Shown one piece after another: positions 1-11,283 of a stretch of 64,000 bases of DNA. A program made the translations under genes and the position numbers. Position 1 is the first letter of the stretch; the number at the start of each line of letters is the position of its first letter. The DNA lies in assembly GCA_030323885.1 (NCBI GenBank), contig JASIRB010002822.1, positions 1 through 64,000 of the forward strand, written 5' to 3'. Source of the stretch: Branchipolynoe longqiensis. Its lineage: Eukaryota > Annelida > Polychaeta > Phyllodocida > Polynoidae. A model generated the notes under the pieces. That model was not told the DNA's origin. It saw nothing but the letters and a program-made list of their open reading frames with translations, and searched no databases.

Positions 1-490
1 ACCACACCACTACCTCCACCACCACCACCACACCACTGCGACCACCACCACACCACTACGACCTCCATTAACATCACCACCACGCCACTACCTCACCACC
101 ACCACACCACTACCTCCACCACCACCACCACACCACTACGACCACCACCACACCACTACGACCTCCATTAACATCACCACCACGCCACTACCTCACCACC
201 ACCACACCACTACCTCCACCACCACCACCACACCACTACGACCACCACCACACCACTACGACCTCCATTAACATCACCACCACGCCACTACCTCACCACC
301 ACCACACCACTACCTCCACCACCACCACCACACCACTACGACCACCACCACACCACTACGACCTCCATTAAGATCACCACCACGCCACTACCTCCATGTC
401 ACTACCACCATCATTGCCACGATCACCACCACGCCAGTACCTCCACCACTATCACCACCACATCGCCACCACTATGCCACTACCACGACC
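1..490. repeat. ACC-rich minisatellite, 100-bp period
   Basis: The motif beginning accacaccactacctccacc recurs exactly at 1, 101, 201 and 301, giving a 100-bp unit with almost no divergence between copies. The last copy degenerates after about 370 into an irregular ACC/CAC-rich stretch. Open frames here are only histidine- and threonine-rich low-complexity translations. The array runs off the left edge, so its full length is unknown. Confidence 0.93.
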
Positions 491-611
491 AGGCCACCAC
501 GCCCCCCCTTCCCGCAGGAGGGCGCGTCATGATGGGCACTGGTACATAACTTGTCTGTTTTTACCAATCTTCAACCAAAGATTGGGCCGATGTATCGAAG
601 CCTCTCTATAA

Positions 612-675
612 TGTTGCAGTTCTGCAACCGGTAACCGTCGTAAGGTTACAAACTACCCCAAGCAAGCAAGCAAGC
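612..675 (+). repeat. 3' end of a short retroposon family with two small hairpins
   Basis: This copy reads TGTTGCAGTTCTGCAACC, then GTAACCGTCGTAAGGTTAC, then an AAGC-type microsatellite tail. A near-identical copy at 45278-45337 is flanked by a 14-bp target duplication, which identifies the family as a retroposon. No clear target duplication is visible around this copy. Confidence 0.6.
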
Positions 676-1047
676 CAACTCTCACTCCACCATTCAGACT
701 GCTACTAATTATGCTAATTCTGCTAATTGCGCTTAGCCCTGCGGTGTAGCATTAACTAATTCCGTTTGGTTCTGCAATCTCCTGAAATAAATATGTTCTG
801 CCATGTGTTACACTATCACTATATCGCTACAGGGCCAGATCTTGAGTCACGTGACCGACCCCAAAAGGATGCACGTCATCAGGTACCAGGATGGTTTTCG
901 GCCTAGATTTACCGGTTTAGTCTTTTCTTTCAAGGTATCTGTTAAATATAACCTTTTCCTTATCTTCATCGACCACCATAATTCCCCATACTATAAGTAC
1001 ACGGGCATTTTTGCCCATATCTTAGGCTTTAATTTTGTTGTGCATTG
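676..1047. other. Unassigned AT-rich spacer
   Basis: No gene, RNA or repeat structure is recognised between the retroposon tail and the start of element A. The short open frame at 803-1054 has no recognisable motif. Confidence 0.5.
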
Positions 1048-1131
1048 GTCGTAATGCTCGCATTTCGTTTGATTCGTTTGATCTCTCTTCCTCCAGTGCC
1101 CGTTGGGATGCTGACATAACACTTTCCGCCC

Positions 1132-1137
1132 TTATAA
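1132..1137 (+). promoter_or_regulatory. TATA box of element A
   Basis: TTATAA lies in CCCTTATAACCGGCCGCC. The same context occurs in B (25211 and 27478) and C (35799), always about 130-145 bp before the gag start and followed by a CTC-rich leader. The position fits a core promoter in the terminal repeat. Confidence 0.6.
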
Positions 1138-1266
1138 CCGGCCGCCGAGCTGCTCTGAGCCACTCCCCTCCATTCACCCTCCTTGCACGGACACCATTTC
1201 TTCTTTGGTTACCATCACTACGCCTTCGCGCCTCCACGCCTCGCCCCCAGAACTTACCACCCAGCC

Positions 1267-2440
1267 ATGCCCGCCGCTGCACGAGGACGGGGCCGCCGAG
1301 GCGCCCGTCGGGGGAGGAGCGCCTCCGCCGCCTCACCCGATGCCGCCTCCGCGACTTCCTCCACACCCAGCCTCCAGTCCGAGGCCACCTCATGGGCGTC
1401 CGCAGTGGATGCCAGGATGGACGCTCAGACACTAGCTATGGAGCGCCTCACCGCTGTCATGTAGGCGATGGCAGTCGCACCTCACCGGGCGCCCGCCCCG
1501 GCCCCACCTCCAGCCACAGCATACGATCGCCTCGCCGACATCATCCAGGAGCTGGCCCAGGGAGCCGGTGGTTCGGCCCCGGCAGCTCGCCTCCTTGCCG
1601 CCCCCCGCGACTTTACCTCAGGACGTCCACCCGCTATACCGGCGGTACACGAGGCACGGCGTCTACCCCACCCAGCAGGCCGCCTCCGTGGCCTGCCTCC
1701 CACCTGCCCTGCATGCCGCCCCAACCACACAGCCGCGGGGCGGGACATCCTCGACTCTGCCGAGGCGCAGAACACCACCCGGCGAAAAGGTATTCCACCA
1801 GGATACATCTGCCCACACGACCTCATCGAGAGGGGGCCGAAGGGGAAAGCACTAAAAAGGGGTGAGGCATCCATGGAGGAGTACAACCTCGCCCTCCGGT
1901 TGCTCGAATCTCACCCAGCTTTCCCCTCCGACTCCATCCCCGGCCTCCTGCACCACAACCTCACGGTGCAGCGAGACTGTGTCACCCATCCATGGCCGAC
2001 CGTCCGACGCTACTCGGAGACCATATTCACCTGGGTCGCGGACAGCCGGCTCCCAGATGGCTGGCACGACCCAGTCACCATCAACGCGGTGCGGTTAGAC
2101 GTGATAACAGCCCCCGCGACTGCACCAGGGAGCTCCCGAGCTGCCGCCCCCGCGCCACATCCTTGCGCCCGGCCGCCCCACAGACCCGAGCAGCCAACTC
2201 CGACCCGCGCACCCCCTACACCCGGGAGGCATACGGAATCCCCTGCCCCGCATGGAACAGGGACCCTGCCTCATGCGACCTCGCTCCCGCCGGTGAGGCG
2301 CACAGGGACCAAGGTGGCAGGAGGAAGCACGCCTGCGCATACTGCGTGCCTCAGCCGCCCCCGCGATCACCTTGCCGGATTTTTAGTCCGGCGGTGGTGA
2401 CCCACCCCTCAGGCCTGGGCCCCCCCCTCCAGCCCGGCCA
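1267..2440 (+). pseudogene. gag-like ORF1 of element A, broken
   Basis: The start is the ATG in ccagccATGcccgcc, giving MPAAARGRGRRG. It aligns by eye with the intact ORF1 of element B: the central block RRKGIPPGYICPHDLIERG and the block SETIFTWVADSRLPDGWHDP are shared. The frame meets TAG at 1462 and resumes at 1468. The C-terminal zinc-binding region (PCPAWNRDPASC, then HACAYC) has slipped to another frame near 2230-2350. It would be the nucleic-acid-binding structural protein of a YR retroelement, and is non-functional here. Confidence 0.75.
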
Positions 2441-3189
2441 ACAGCCCAGAAGGTAACATCACGGATGCCGCCCCCCGCCCCCCACCATGAGGCACCCCAC
2501 CACCAAGGGCGCCATCACGAGGCCCTCCCTAAGCGACCGGAAGTTGCCCGCCGAGCAGCTCACCACCGTCCCGGCCGCCACCGGCCCCGTCCTCCCCGCC
2601 CACCGTCCTCCCTGCCACAACAACCACCACCCTGTCCGCGCCAACCGCCCTCTTCTCATCTCGCCAGCACCCGCGTTGGCCGCGGCGCTCGGCCCACACA
2701 CCAGAACCCTCACATCTCCGCCGCCCTCCCACCCCCATGCCACCCCCAATAGGCATGTCTCTGCCGTCTCTCACATCTCTGCCGACCCTCACATCTTTGC
2801 CGCCCCTCACATCTCTGCTGCCGCCAGCACCGCTGACAGCCGCCCTCGCCCCCGCCACACTCACCGCCCCCGTGGCCCGCGCCCCGGCGATGCTGCCTAC
2901 CTCCACCACCTCCCCGGCCTCCAAGCCCACCCTGCCCACGATGCCCTCGCCTCCCCCTCCACGAATTTGACCTCCCCCTCTCCCGCCCCCACGCTGCACC
3001 TCCCTCCCATTCCCGCTCCCTTCCACCTCTCCCCTCCCCCCCCCGCCCCCCCCTCTCTCCCCGCCCCCCCACACGCCCCCCCCCTCCCCGACCCCCCCAC
3101 CCCCCAAAGGTGCCCTCACAGGCCCCTTCCTCGCCCCTCCCTTCACCCCCTGGGCATAGGTCTCCCCCATGATGACCCGCCCCAAATCC

Positions 3190-4063
3190 GACCCCGGTCC
3201 GACCTCTCATACCCTCCCGGGGGCAGCGTTAACACCGGAATACCCCACCGCGAGTACCTGGGTAGGCCCCAGGCCTACAGGCTCCCCTCCGTGGCCGACG
3301 TGAGCCGCCGCCTCATCGGAGAGGGCACCGGGGCCTACACCTGGACCGCGGACATATCCAGGGCGTACCGCCAACTCCGAGCAGACCCCCTGTCATGCCC
3401 CTTATATGGGATCACCTTTGAAGGGGCCACCTACATTGACCGCACCCTCCCCTTCGGGCGCCGCTCCTAGGGTAACCGCTGCGGTGGCCTGGATCCTCCG
3501 GCGCGAGGGCTTCCACGCCCTCGTCTACGTCGATGACTTTGTTGGGTGTGAACTCACCTACCTGAGGGCCCGCCAGGCCTTTGACGGCTTCATCGCCCTC
3601 ATAGAGTGTGACTCCTGCCTCACCGGGGGTGGAGCCTACTCCTCCTCACACTGCTATGCCCGAGGGTACTCCGAGGCCTTCCGGGGGCGCTTCCCGAGCA
3701 TCCACAAGCTGGAGGCTGTCAACCTGGTTGTCCCCCTCCGCGCCCTCCTCCCAGCTGACGTCGCGGGGCCAACGTTGTCGTCAATAGAGACAACATGGCC
3801 TCCGCCGCCTCCCTCGACTCAGGGCGGGCCCGGGACCCCACCCTCGGGACATGTGCCCGCGAGCTCTGGTTGATGGCCGCCGAGGGCTGCTCGAGCTCAC
3901 CATCATCCACCAGCCCGGGGGCCGACCTCGTCCTCACCGACGCCCTCAGCTGCGCTCACCTCCCCGGACGGTGGGCAGACGTGGCCCGAGACAAGGTCGC
4001 CCGCCTCGGGCTCGTGCACACGTACCCCAGCCACGACGACTTTCCCTATAACCCGGGCCTTTA
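3190..4063 (+). pseudogene. RT-RNase H remnant of element A
   Basis: The palm of reverse transcriptase is recognisable as SYPPGGSVNTGIPHREYLG, then TADISRAYRQL, then LVYVDDFVG (catalytic YVDD near 3520). A stop at about 3468 and a frameshift interrupt it. At about 3600 the frame passes straight from FIAL into IECDSCLTGGGAYSS, the start of RNase H. Element C has about 390 bp of RT thumb/connection between these points, so A carries an internal deletion. The RNase H then frameshifts; DALS-type residues appear in another frame. It is inactive. Confidence 0.82.
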
Positions 4064-4071
4064 ACTCCAGG

Positions 4072-5010
4072 ATGCGCCGCCTCCGAGGTCGCCGCCGTCG
4101 ACGGGCTGCGCGTCGCCGCCCTCGCCCCTTCGGCAGGCCCGGCGCTACGTCGAGTTCGCCTCAGGCCACCACTGGGACCCTCTGGCCCCGACGCCCTTCG
4201 ATGTCGCCGCCTACACCGCCTCACTGTATGCTCGCCCAGTCACACCCACATCCGTCCAGTATGCCCTGTCCGGGGCGTGCTCCTGGCTGGAGGCGGCTGG
4301 GGGCGACCCCACCGTGTTCGGCTCACGCCTCATGCGAGAGATCTGTTGCGGGGGCGAGCGACCACTCCGGGCACGTCGCCCGGCCTGCCCCTCCTCTCAC
4401 ACCTGCCTCCCTCGCGGCAGTCGCCCATCACCTCGCCCACGCTGGGCCCTTGGGCATCGTCCCTCGGGCCGCCCTGCTCCTCGGGTACTACGGGATGCTA
4501 CGGCAGTCCAGCCTCCTCTCTCCCAGCCCCGAGGTGTGGGGCGGCCCCCACACCATCACACGTGCCGACGTCGCCCCCGCCCCCGGGGGACTGCGCGTCA
4601 CCCTGCGGAGCTCAAAGACCATCGCGCTGCCCTCGGGGGTGGTGGCCCTCTTCATCCCTGCTTCCCCGGGCCGCCCTCTGTGCCCCGTGGCGGCCTGGGC
4701 CGCCTCCGTCGGCCTCGTGCCTGCATCCGCCACCGACCCCGCCTTCATACTGCCCTCGGGCAGCCCGCTCAACCCTCGGACACTGACTGCCATCCTGCGA
4801 GGCGCCCTCAGGGCCCTCGGGGTGCCTGCCCCCGAATGGCTACACCCTCCACAGCCTCTGCCGGGGGGCGGCCCAGTCAAGCCAACGCGCCGGCGTCCCC
4901 CTCGGGGATATAAAGGAGCAGGGCACTTGGACCTCGATGCGGGTTCACGCATACGTTCCCCGCATCTCCGCCTCGGGCGCCCCTTGAGCCCTCTCCTCTG
5001 TTTTGGTGGA
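4072..5010 (+). pseudogene. Tyrosine recombinase of element A, broken
   Basis: The frame includes ALLLGYYGMLRQSSLLSPSP (recombinase box I with the first catalytic Arg). It continues through a beta-sheet region with RSSKTIALPSGVV and then degenerates near 4830, where element C has the HxxR box. Earlier parts, such as YVEFASGHHWDPLAPTPFDV, lie in a different frame. In these elements the recombinase integrates a circular cDNA, in place of an integrase. The loss of frame over box II makes this copy inactive. Confidence 0.78.
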
Positions 5011-5016
5011 GGGCTC
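4986..5016 (+). other. Conserved GAGCCCTC/GAGGGCTC hairpin
   Basis: GAGCCCTC at 4986 pairs perfectly with GAGGGCTC at 5009 around a 15-base loop. The same stem is kept at the equivalent place in B (26973-27004) and C (40004-40034), at the end of the recombinase frame. The function is unknown; it may be an RNA element of the 3' end. Confidence 0.55.
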
Positions 5017-5196
5017 TTGGGGGCGCCTCCCTCCCACTTGACTTTATTGCTCTTATTGACTCTTCATCCATATTCCCCATTATTGATTGATTGACTGATT
5101 GATACTTTATTGATTGACTGATTGATTCTTTTTTGATGATTACCTCTGGTTGACATTATTATCCTTACTTTAACATTGCTGCACTGACCTTCATTG

Positions 5197-5202
5197 AATA
5201 AA
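5197..5202 (+). terminator. AATAAA polyadenylation signal, element A
   Basis: AATAAA is followed by GTGCTTTTATTCC. The same signal plus GTG...TTTTATTCC occurs at 40226 in element C, close to each element's 3' end. Confidence 0.6.
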
Positions 5203-5249
5203 GTGCTTTTATTCCAACTCCTGCCTTCTCTCTCCTTCGTCACGTATCA

Positions 5250-6074
5250 TAAAGAAAAACAACAAACTACCAATAATAGTTGGATCTGCAGAGAGAGAAA
5301 ATGTTTGCATTTTTAAAAGAATGTAAAGAACAAAATAGTTGAAGAATAATGCTTATTTTTCCCAACGTTGGAAAACGTTCATGTAAATTGATGAATTGAA
5401 ACTGAAGTGAATCTTAGTATAAGGCTATCGGAGTGTCTGCCATGGTTGTGGAGGCTAAATTAGAAATAAGAAAAGTTCCAAATACATGTCCCAACTTGAA
5501 ACAGCTGTGTTTTTGAGTTAATTGATTCAGGCATTACTCTTAGTATAAAAGGTCATTGTAATCATTAGTTATCAGTATCGAATAGTTTTCGAATTGTTTT
5601 GAACAAGTAAATCTATTAAATCTTCCCCATAGTATATGACAATTGAAATTGTAGCGACTTTATCCCCGTGTTTTTCTCGCGCACTCCCCACAAATGTTCA
5701 TCTGCAATAGATGGTGCCTAATTGCGTGTTGAAGAGGTTGCCCTAACCTGAGTGACACGTAGGGGTAAATCACTAATCCATGTTCAACCTTGAAGCTAAT
5801 GCGACAGCAAAACGTGTCGCCATATTAAGTTATGGCGTGGAGATTAACAGTTCACGAGTACGATTGTTGCATACAACAAACATCACAATATGAGAATATA
5901 ACTAAGTTTCGGCTATGTTAATGTCCATGCTTTATGTACATATTAAATAAGTATCTGCTCAATCAACACATGTACATATCGGGTGCTATTAATGTTAAGC
6001 AGTATTATCCAGAGGAGTAACCATTATGTATATAGCAGTAATCTAGAGCATAATGAAGGTAAGGTGCATGTTCA
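5250..6074. other. AT-rich spacer without genes
   Basis: No long frame, splice-flanked coding segment or repeat boundary is recognised. Confidence 0.5.
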
Positions 6075-6305
6075 CATACATTATACATACATAGGGCCTA
6101 CATACACACATACATTCACATGAATACACAAACACACATTACATATACATACAAATGCACATACACGCATACATAGGCCTACATACATGTAGATACATAC
6201 ATCCACACATACAAACACATGCAAAACATACATATGTATGTACATACACACATAACGTTCATATGTGTACACATACACATTCTCGCACACCAGTACACAT
6301 ACACA
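6075..6305. repeat. (ACATAC)n/(CA)n microsatellite
   Basis: Imperfect runs of ATACAT, ACAC and ACATACAC fill the stretch. The tyrosine-, valine- and cysteine-rich open frame here is a low-complexity translation. Confidence 0.9.
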
Positions 6306-6480
6306 AGTGTGTGTTGCATTAATGATTTCACCTTTTCGCTAAATAGTAACTAAGTTTTACATGTCTTTAATAGTAGCATTAATTCGTCATATTTGTGTAA
6401 AGAAATTAACTAATTGAAATTATAATTAAAGCAAATTAAAATAGCATTTAAATTTATTTTAAGTTAAGCTTGTATATATA

Positions 6481-6575
6481 TATTTTACCTCGGTACTAAG
6501 CCTCTGGCTGTTTGTGGTTGAGGGAGAAGGAAGCAACATCCGGGTTCAGCAATTAGCATATTCCGCTCATAACTG
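6481..6575 (+). repeat. Left inverted terminal repeat of element D
   Basis: It matches 10935-10975 (outer half) and 11160-11195 (inner half) in reverse complement. The left end of element E at 18228-18320 is a diverged version. Confidence 0.82.
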
Positions 6576-6770
6576 GAGGAACGGTACGAGCAGCTCAGCA
6601 GTTTTTTACCGCTGATTACTCAGTTTCATAACATAAACTGTCATACTTGTTTATGAATACTTATAGCACACGCTTATTGACTTCTCAATACGAGTTTTAC
6701 TTGCAATAAGTAATTATTACAAGCGTTGTGTTTCTCCGGTGCCGTAGATTTGAGGCATCCATTTTGTTTT

Positions 6771-6873
6771 TGCCGCCCGTTGCCGAACGGAGAGACATGT
6801 TGACATCGGTCATTTCGTCGCTTAGATAGGATTTAATTTGCCGCCCATTGCCGAACGGAGAGACATGTTGGCT
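6771..6873 (+). repeat. Two-copy leader repeat in element D
   Basis: TTGCCGCCCGTTGCCGAACG followed by GAGAGACATGTTG occurs at about 6771 and again, with one change, at about 6838, a 67-bp spacing. It sits in the untranslated leader before gag. Confidence 0.7.
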
Positions 6874-6951
6874 GGAGCCATTCCGTCGTCATGATACTTT
6901 TTTCTGAGGCATACCTCCGAGTGTCATAATATTTTCTCCAACTTGTAGGCG

Positions 6952-8346
6952 TTGAAGCCACAGGAGGGAGAAGTGTATGGGCCTTCCCAACCAGACGCCA
7001 ACGAACAGATGGTGCGGCTCATTTGTGAGCAGCTGCAACAGCTGCTCCCAACACCGCTGCCTAAAACGCCCACCAAACAGGCCAGTCTGACTGGGATGAC
7101 CTCTCCGAACCCCAAACTACCGATTCAGAGATCGACATTGGGAAAAAGCAGCGACGCAAGAAGTTTTCGTCCGAAGGGGACGACTACTACCAAGCCCGCA
7201 ACAAGACAAGGAAAGTCAAGAGGACTAAGAAGAAATCAAAGTCCAAGAAGAAGAAGAAGAAGGCTAAATCATCCTCTTCAGACGCCTCCAATGACTCCAC
7301 AACTACGGATTCGGAGTCTGACGACCCGTACCCAGGCACTTTCGCGGACATAACCGAGAAAGTGGCCAAAAAGATCAGAGCGGACAAGAAAAAGCGCATT
7401 AACACCTGTTCCTTGATGCGCAAAAACTTGAGGGGCCACTTTGACACCTTCAAACCCGCCGAGACCCTCACGAAACTGGCTGAACAATACACCAGCATAA
7501 AAGGGATACCACAGGCGACCATCAAAGAAATGGACGATGACGTGAAAATGAGTGAGGACCGCAGGAAGCTCGAGGCCTGTCTGTATACAGTCCACAAAGG
7601 AGTGCTTATAGCCCTCTCAGCCATCATGCCAGTAGCTAACCGCATGATGGTGGGTAACAAGTTTACCACTGTCACCCCAGACATTAACGCAGCCATTGCT
7701 GCTCTGACAGCGACTAGCAACTTTCTCTCGTACCGCAGGTTCGAGAATGTCTTCAAGTCGGTCACAACTGAAAGAAGTCGCACGATCAAAGAAAGTTGTT
7801 GACAACAACGGGAAAGAGTACACACTCTTCCTGGCTCCGAAGCCGGTGAAAGGAAAGCCACTGGACAACAGCAAGATGTTTGGGGGACAACTCCAATACC
7901 TCTTCAAACAGGTGGAAACGGCGGCTAAGCAGTCCAAGCACCTAGATGGAAAGAAGGACACCAACGCCTCAAAGTTCAAGAAATCCAGGTCGGATTTTCG
8001 GGGACGCAGAACCGGCCTCCAAACCAGCCGATTCGGGAACCACAACCAGTACCATCAGAGAGGACGCGGCCAAAGGAACCAGTACGGGTGGAACGACGGG
8101 AATCGCCCCTTCCGGAGGGATACTCCCCCCACAAAGGCAGTTCCCCAAACAAGGGAACAAGTTAAGCCCATACACAGTGTAAGCTTATTTCAAGCCGGTA
8201 ATATTGCCAACCGTATTAACGAATGGCACCATTTAACTACAGATGAGACTGTCCTACAAATAGTTAGAGGGGTTTACATTCCCTTTACAGAAACCCATAG
8301 ACGAACAGCTAGCTTTAGACAAGGAAGTAACGAAATACGAACATAA
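6952..8346 (+). pseudogene. gag-like ORF1 of element D, frameshifted
   Basis: Fragments in three frames cover the gag protein. They are a lysine- and serine-rich acidic/basic N-terminus (KSKKKKKKAKSSSSD), a helical core at 7362-7800 (LRGHFDTFKPAETLTKLAEQ), and a C-terminal arginine/glycine-rich part at 7770-8340 (DFRGRRTGLQ, RGRGQRNQYGW) with SLFQAGNIANRINEW. The same blocks occur in order in element E (18960-20243 and 24542 onward). Frameshifts lie near 7330 and 7790. No zinc finger is seen; the RG-rich tail is the likely nucleic-acid-binding part. Confidence 0.75.
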
Positions 8347-10003
8347 AGGTATTATTACAATAGTCCAACACACACAGGGAGAATATATTTCTAACATATT
8401 CTCCAGACCCAAACCAAATGGGGATGTCAGAATGATCCTCGATTTAACAACACTTAATAACTTAGTCGAATACAAACATTTCAAAATGTTTTCCTTAGAA
8501 ACAGCCCAGGATCTAGTACTCCCTGGGGCTTGGTTGGCTAGTGTAGACCTCAAAGACGCATATTACACAGTCCCTATTTATGAAGCACACTGGAAATATC
8601 TTTGGTTTTTCTGGAAAGACAAATTGTATCAATTTACCTGCCTACCTAACGGCTTAGCTTGTGCACCTAGGTTCTTCACAAAACTGTTGAAACCTGTGTT
8701 TGCTGAAATGGCCAAGAAAGGCCATGTCACTTTCCCCTACATTGACGACTCCTTCATTGTAGCACGCACACAAGATGAATGCCAACTAGCAATTACCGAT
8801 CTTTGCGATACTTTAACCCATTTGGGGTTTTACATCCATGAGAAGAAATCAATTCTTATACCTACCACAAATTAAAAATTTCTGGGATTCTTTATAAACA
8901 CAGAACTAATGACTATCACCTTAACACCAGACAAGGTGGATAAATTTAACACCACAGCGTTAAATTTATTAACAATTAAGAGACCAAAAATAAGACAAGT
9001 AGCAGTTCTAATCGGCCTGATGGTAGCTTATGCACCAGCAGTTATTTATGCCAAAGCCCATATCAAATCTCTTGAAATAGATAAAAACATCGCACTAGCA
9101 AAAGCTAGAGGTAATTTTGAGTCGCTTATGACCATATCTAAAGAAGGCCACGCCAATATCCAATGGTGGTTAACACATATTAACCATTCCAACAACCCTA
9201 TCCGTATGAATGAACCAAACACAATAGTCACTACAGATGCCTCTTTAGAAGGCTGGGGCGTACATAGAGATAATGAAGCTACAGGGGGCCGCTGGCTAGA
9301 GGATGAGATAGACGACCACATAAATGCCTTAGAATTACAAGCAGTTTATTTAGGACTCACAAGCCTAGTTAAGGTACCTAAACTTAATGTCCAAGTGTTA
9401 ACCGATAACACTACTGCAATGGCCTACATTAGGAACATGGGAGGGACAAAATCCTCAGCCTGTAACACCATTGCCAAACTCATTTGGAACTGGGCTGAAA
9501 AACAAAAAGTTTGGATAACAGTCGCACACATACCAGGCACTCAAAACACATTAGCCGATAAAAAGAGTCGCCATTTCCATGATCACTTGGAATGGTCTCT
9601 TAGCACAGACATATTTAACACAATTTGTCAGAAGTGGGGTAAACCAGACATAGACCTTTTTGCCTCTCGTAGAAACAAAAAACTTGATAAATATGTATCT
9701 TGGCATCCTGAGCCTCACTCTTGGCGAGTCGATGCTTTCTCTTTTGTCTGGGATAATTCATTTTATTATATCTTTCCCCCATTCAGCCTAATCAGCAGAG
9801 TAGCCAGAAAAATCAGGCTAAACCAAACACACGCAGTGTTGGTAGTACCGGACTGGAACACTCAGCCGTGGCGAGCAGCAGTAGAATGGGAAGCAAAAGA
9901 CTCTTTAAAATTCCCAAGAGGCCCAGTAAATCTACAACATCAGGGCAAAGTGACAACCCAAGGGGATGTATCCACAACACCAATATTGGCTTTCCTTTTC
10001 TAA
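8347..10003 (+). pseudogene. RT-RNase H of element D, one internal stop
   Basis: RT motifs run in order: SRPKPNGDVRMILDLTTLN, then ASVDLKDAYYTVPI (first catalytic Asp), LPNGLACAPRFF, and PYIDDSFIV (YIDD, about 8738). A TAA at 8873 interrupts the frame, which resumes unchanged. RNase H follows, with TTDASLEGWGVH, LELQAVYL, LTDNTTAMAYIRNMGG and LADKKSR as catalytic positions. The C-terminus ends in LAFLF at 10003, as in element E. The family synthesises circular cDNA from its RNA. Apart from the stop and the lost start the frame is well preserved, so decay is recent. Confidence 0.88.
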
Positions 10004-10830
10004 GCACATACCTACAAAAGTATGGCTTGGATAAAATCACCCAAGCCAGATTAATCTCACACGCCTGGAGACCTGGCACCGTAAAACTTTACTCCAGCTA
10101 TTTAAAGAAATGGGTCCTACACTGCTTACTATATAAAGTAAAGCCAATGGAACCTTCCATCGCACAAGTAGGACGTTTTTTACGCTTCTTGGAAGATGAG
10201 GGACTAGGTTACGGTGCAATTAATGCAGCTCGCTGTGCATTATCGGTCATTTTACCTAGTTATTGCAGGTCTGGCCAGAAAACAAATTACTTTCTGTTCA
10301 ACAGCTAGGATACAAATTAGCCATACTCTTGCTACTAGTGACCGGACACAGAGGACAAACAATCGTAGCCCTCTCGTTACGAGGCCTTGACATCGACAAA
10401 AATGAGGCTACGTTTGATTTGGACAAACTACTAAAATCAAACAGGACAGGAGACCCTCTCTCCTATACATGTAACTAGTTTTCCACAAGATAAGAAATTG
10501 TGTGTCGTTAGGGCTTATATATCCAAGACCAAGGGAATACGTAATTCCAAACAGCTTTTGGTGAGCTTCATCAAGCCACACAAAGCTATCTCCCGAGACA
10601 CGCTCGCGAGATGGACGATAAACGTGCTAAAGTCGGCAGGCATAGATACAGGACGCTATGCTTCGCACTCGACACGAGGTGCGATGGCATCCAAAGCAAG
10701 AAAGTTGGGGATCTCAGTCAGGAGAATTCTAACACACGCCGGCTGGAAGACGGCCAGGTCGTTTGCTAAACATTACAACAAACGACTAGAAAAGACAAGC
10801 GGGGTGGCCACCCGCCTACTCACCAACTAA
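9868..10830 (+). pseudogene. Tyrosine recombinase of element D, deleted and frameshifted
   Basis: The gene overlaps the end of RT-RNase H in another frame, as is usual for DIRS elements. The N-terminal SAM-like domain reads YLQKYGLDKITQARLISHA and GLGYGAINAARCALS. At about 10260 a deletion removes the segment that element E keeps between IILPRLGG and KQLGFKLA. Catalytic residues remain: GHRGQT (Arg), HSTRGA (His and Arg) and AKHYNKR (Tyr). A further frameshift lies near 10475. The recombinase would have inserted circular cDNA without target duplication; this copy is inactive. Confidence 0.85.
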
Positions 10831-10924
10831 CAAGATCCGGTGAGCTGTAAACATTTAAAATTTACTACTGATACAGTAACATGTTCATCAGATTATGAAG
10901 GATAAAAATGAGGCTACGTAAAGG

Positions 10925-11281
10925 TCTCCCTCGACCACGAACAGCCAGAGGCTTAGTACCGAGGTAAAATAGTATAGTTATACGAATCTTACCTGGTATA
11001 GATGATGGATAACTCTTGTTTTCCCAAGGTACAAGCCTCGGATGGTCGTGGGCTAGGGCCTGCCCACCACACCCTGCCACGACCATTACGTTCACTTGTG
11101 CCAAACGAAAACATCAGATTTCCATCATAAAGCTCATTTTTATCCTGATTAATTAGGTGAAGATTGCTGAACCCGGATGTTGCTTCCTTCTCCCTAGCCC
11201 ATGACCATCCAAGGCTTGTACCTCGGGAAAACAAGAGTTATCCATCTTCTGTACCAGGTAAGATTTGTATAACTATACTAT
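10925..11281 (+). repeat. Internal complementary region and right terminus of element D
   Basis: 10935-10975 is the reverse complement of the element's left end. 10975-11045 is the reverse complement of about 11195-11281. 11160-11195 is the reverse complement of the inner left terminal repeat (catccgggttcagcaatt). Such a region is thought to template joining of the two ends into a circle. Confidence 0.82.
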
Positions 11282-11283
11282 AT

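Larger units (their letters stand above)
1048..5249 (+). mobile_element. Element A: GC-rich YR retrotransposon (Ngaro/PAT-like), decayed
   Basis: It starts with gtcgtaatgctcgcatttcg, the same start as elements B (25028) and C (about 35675), and ends near cacgtatca after an AATAAA signal. Inside, in order, are a TATA box, a gag-like frame, RT fragments with YVDD, RNase H fragments and a tyrosine recombinase. Compared with element C it has several frameshifts and a deletion joining RT directly to RNase H. Only one copy of the 3' B-type repeat is present and no A2/B2 follows, unlike element B. Codons are extremely GC- and proline-rich, unlike the AT-rich surroundings. Confidence 0.82.
6475..11283 (+). 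mobile_element. Element D: DIRS-like YR retrotransposon
   Basis: The left terminus (about 6481-6575) reads ttttacctcggtactaagcc and continues to catccgggttcagcaattag. Its reverse complement appears in two pieces at the right. The outer part is in the internal complementary region at 10935-10975, and the inner part is at 11160-11195. The right terminus (about 11195-11281) is itself reverse-complementary to 10975-11045. This split complementary arrangement is the hallmark of the DIRS group, which makes circular intermediates and integrates with a tyrosine recombinase. Gag, RT-RNase H and recombinase genes follow in order, all damaged. No target duplication is seen, as expected. Confidence 0.88.

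Noticed and set aside
1..490. CRISPR-like array
   Set aside because: Direct 100-bp tandem repetition of low-complexity sequence without unique spacers.
2529..3210. Gly- and Arg-rich minus-strand frames
   Set aside because: They are antisense shadows of the proline-rich linker of element A; no conserved motif.
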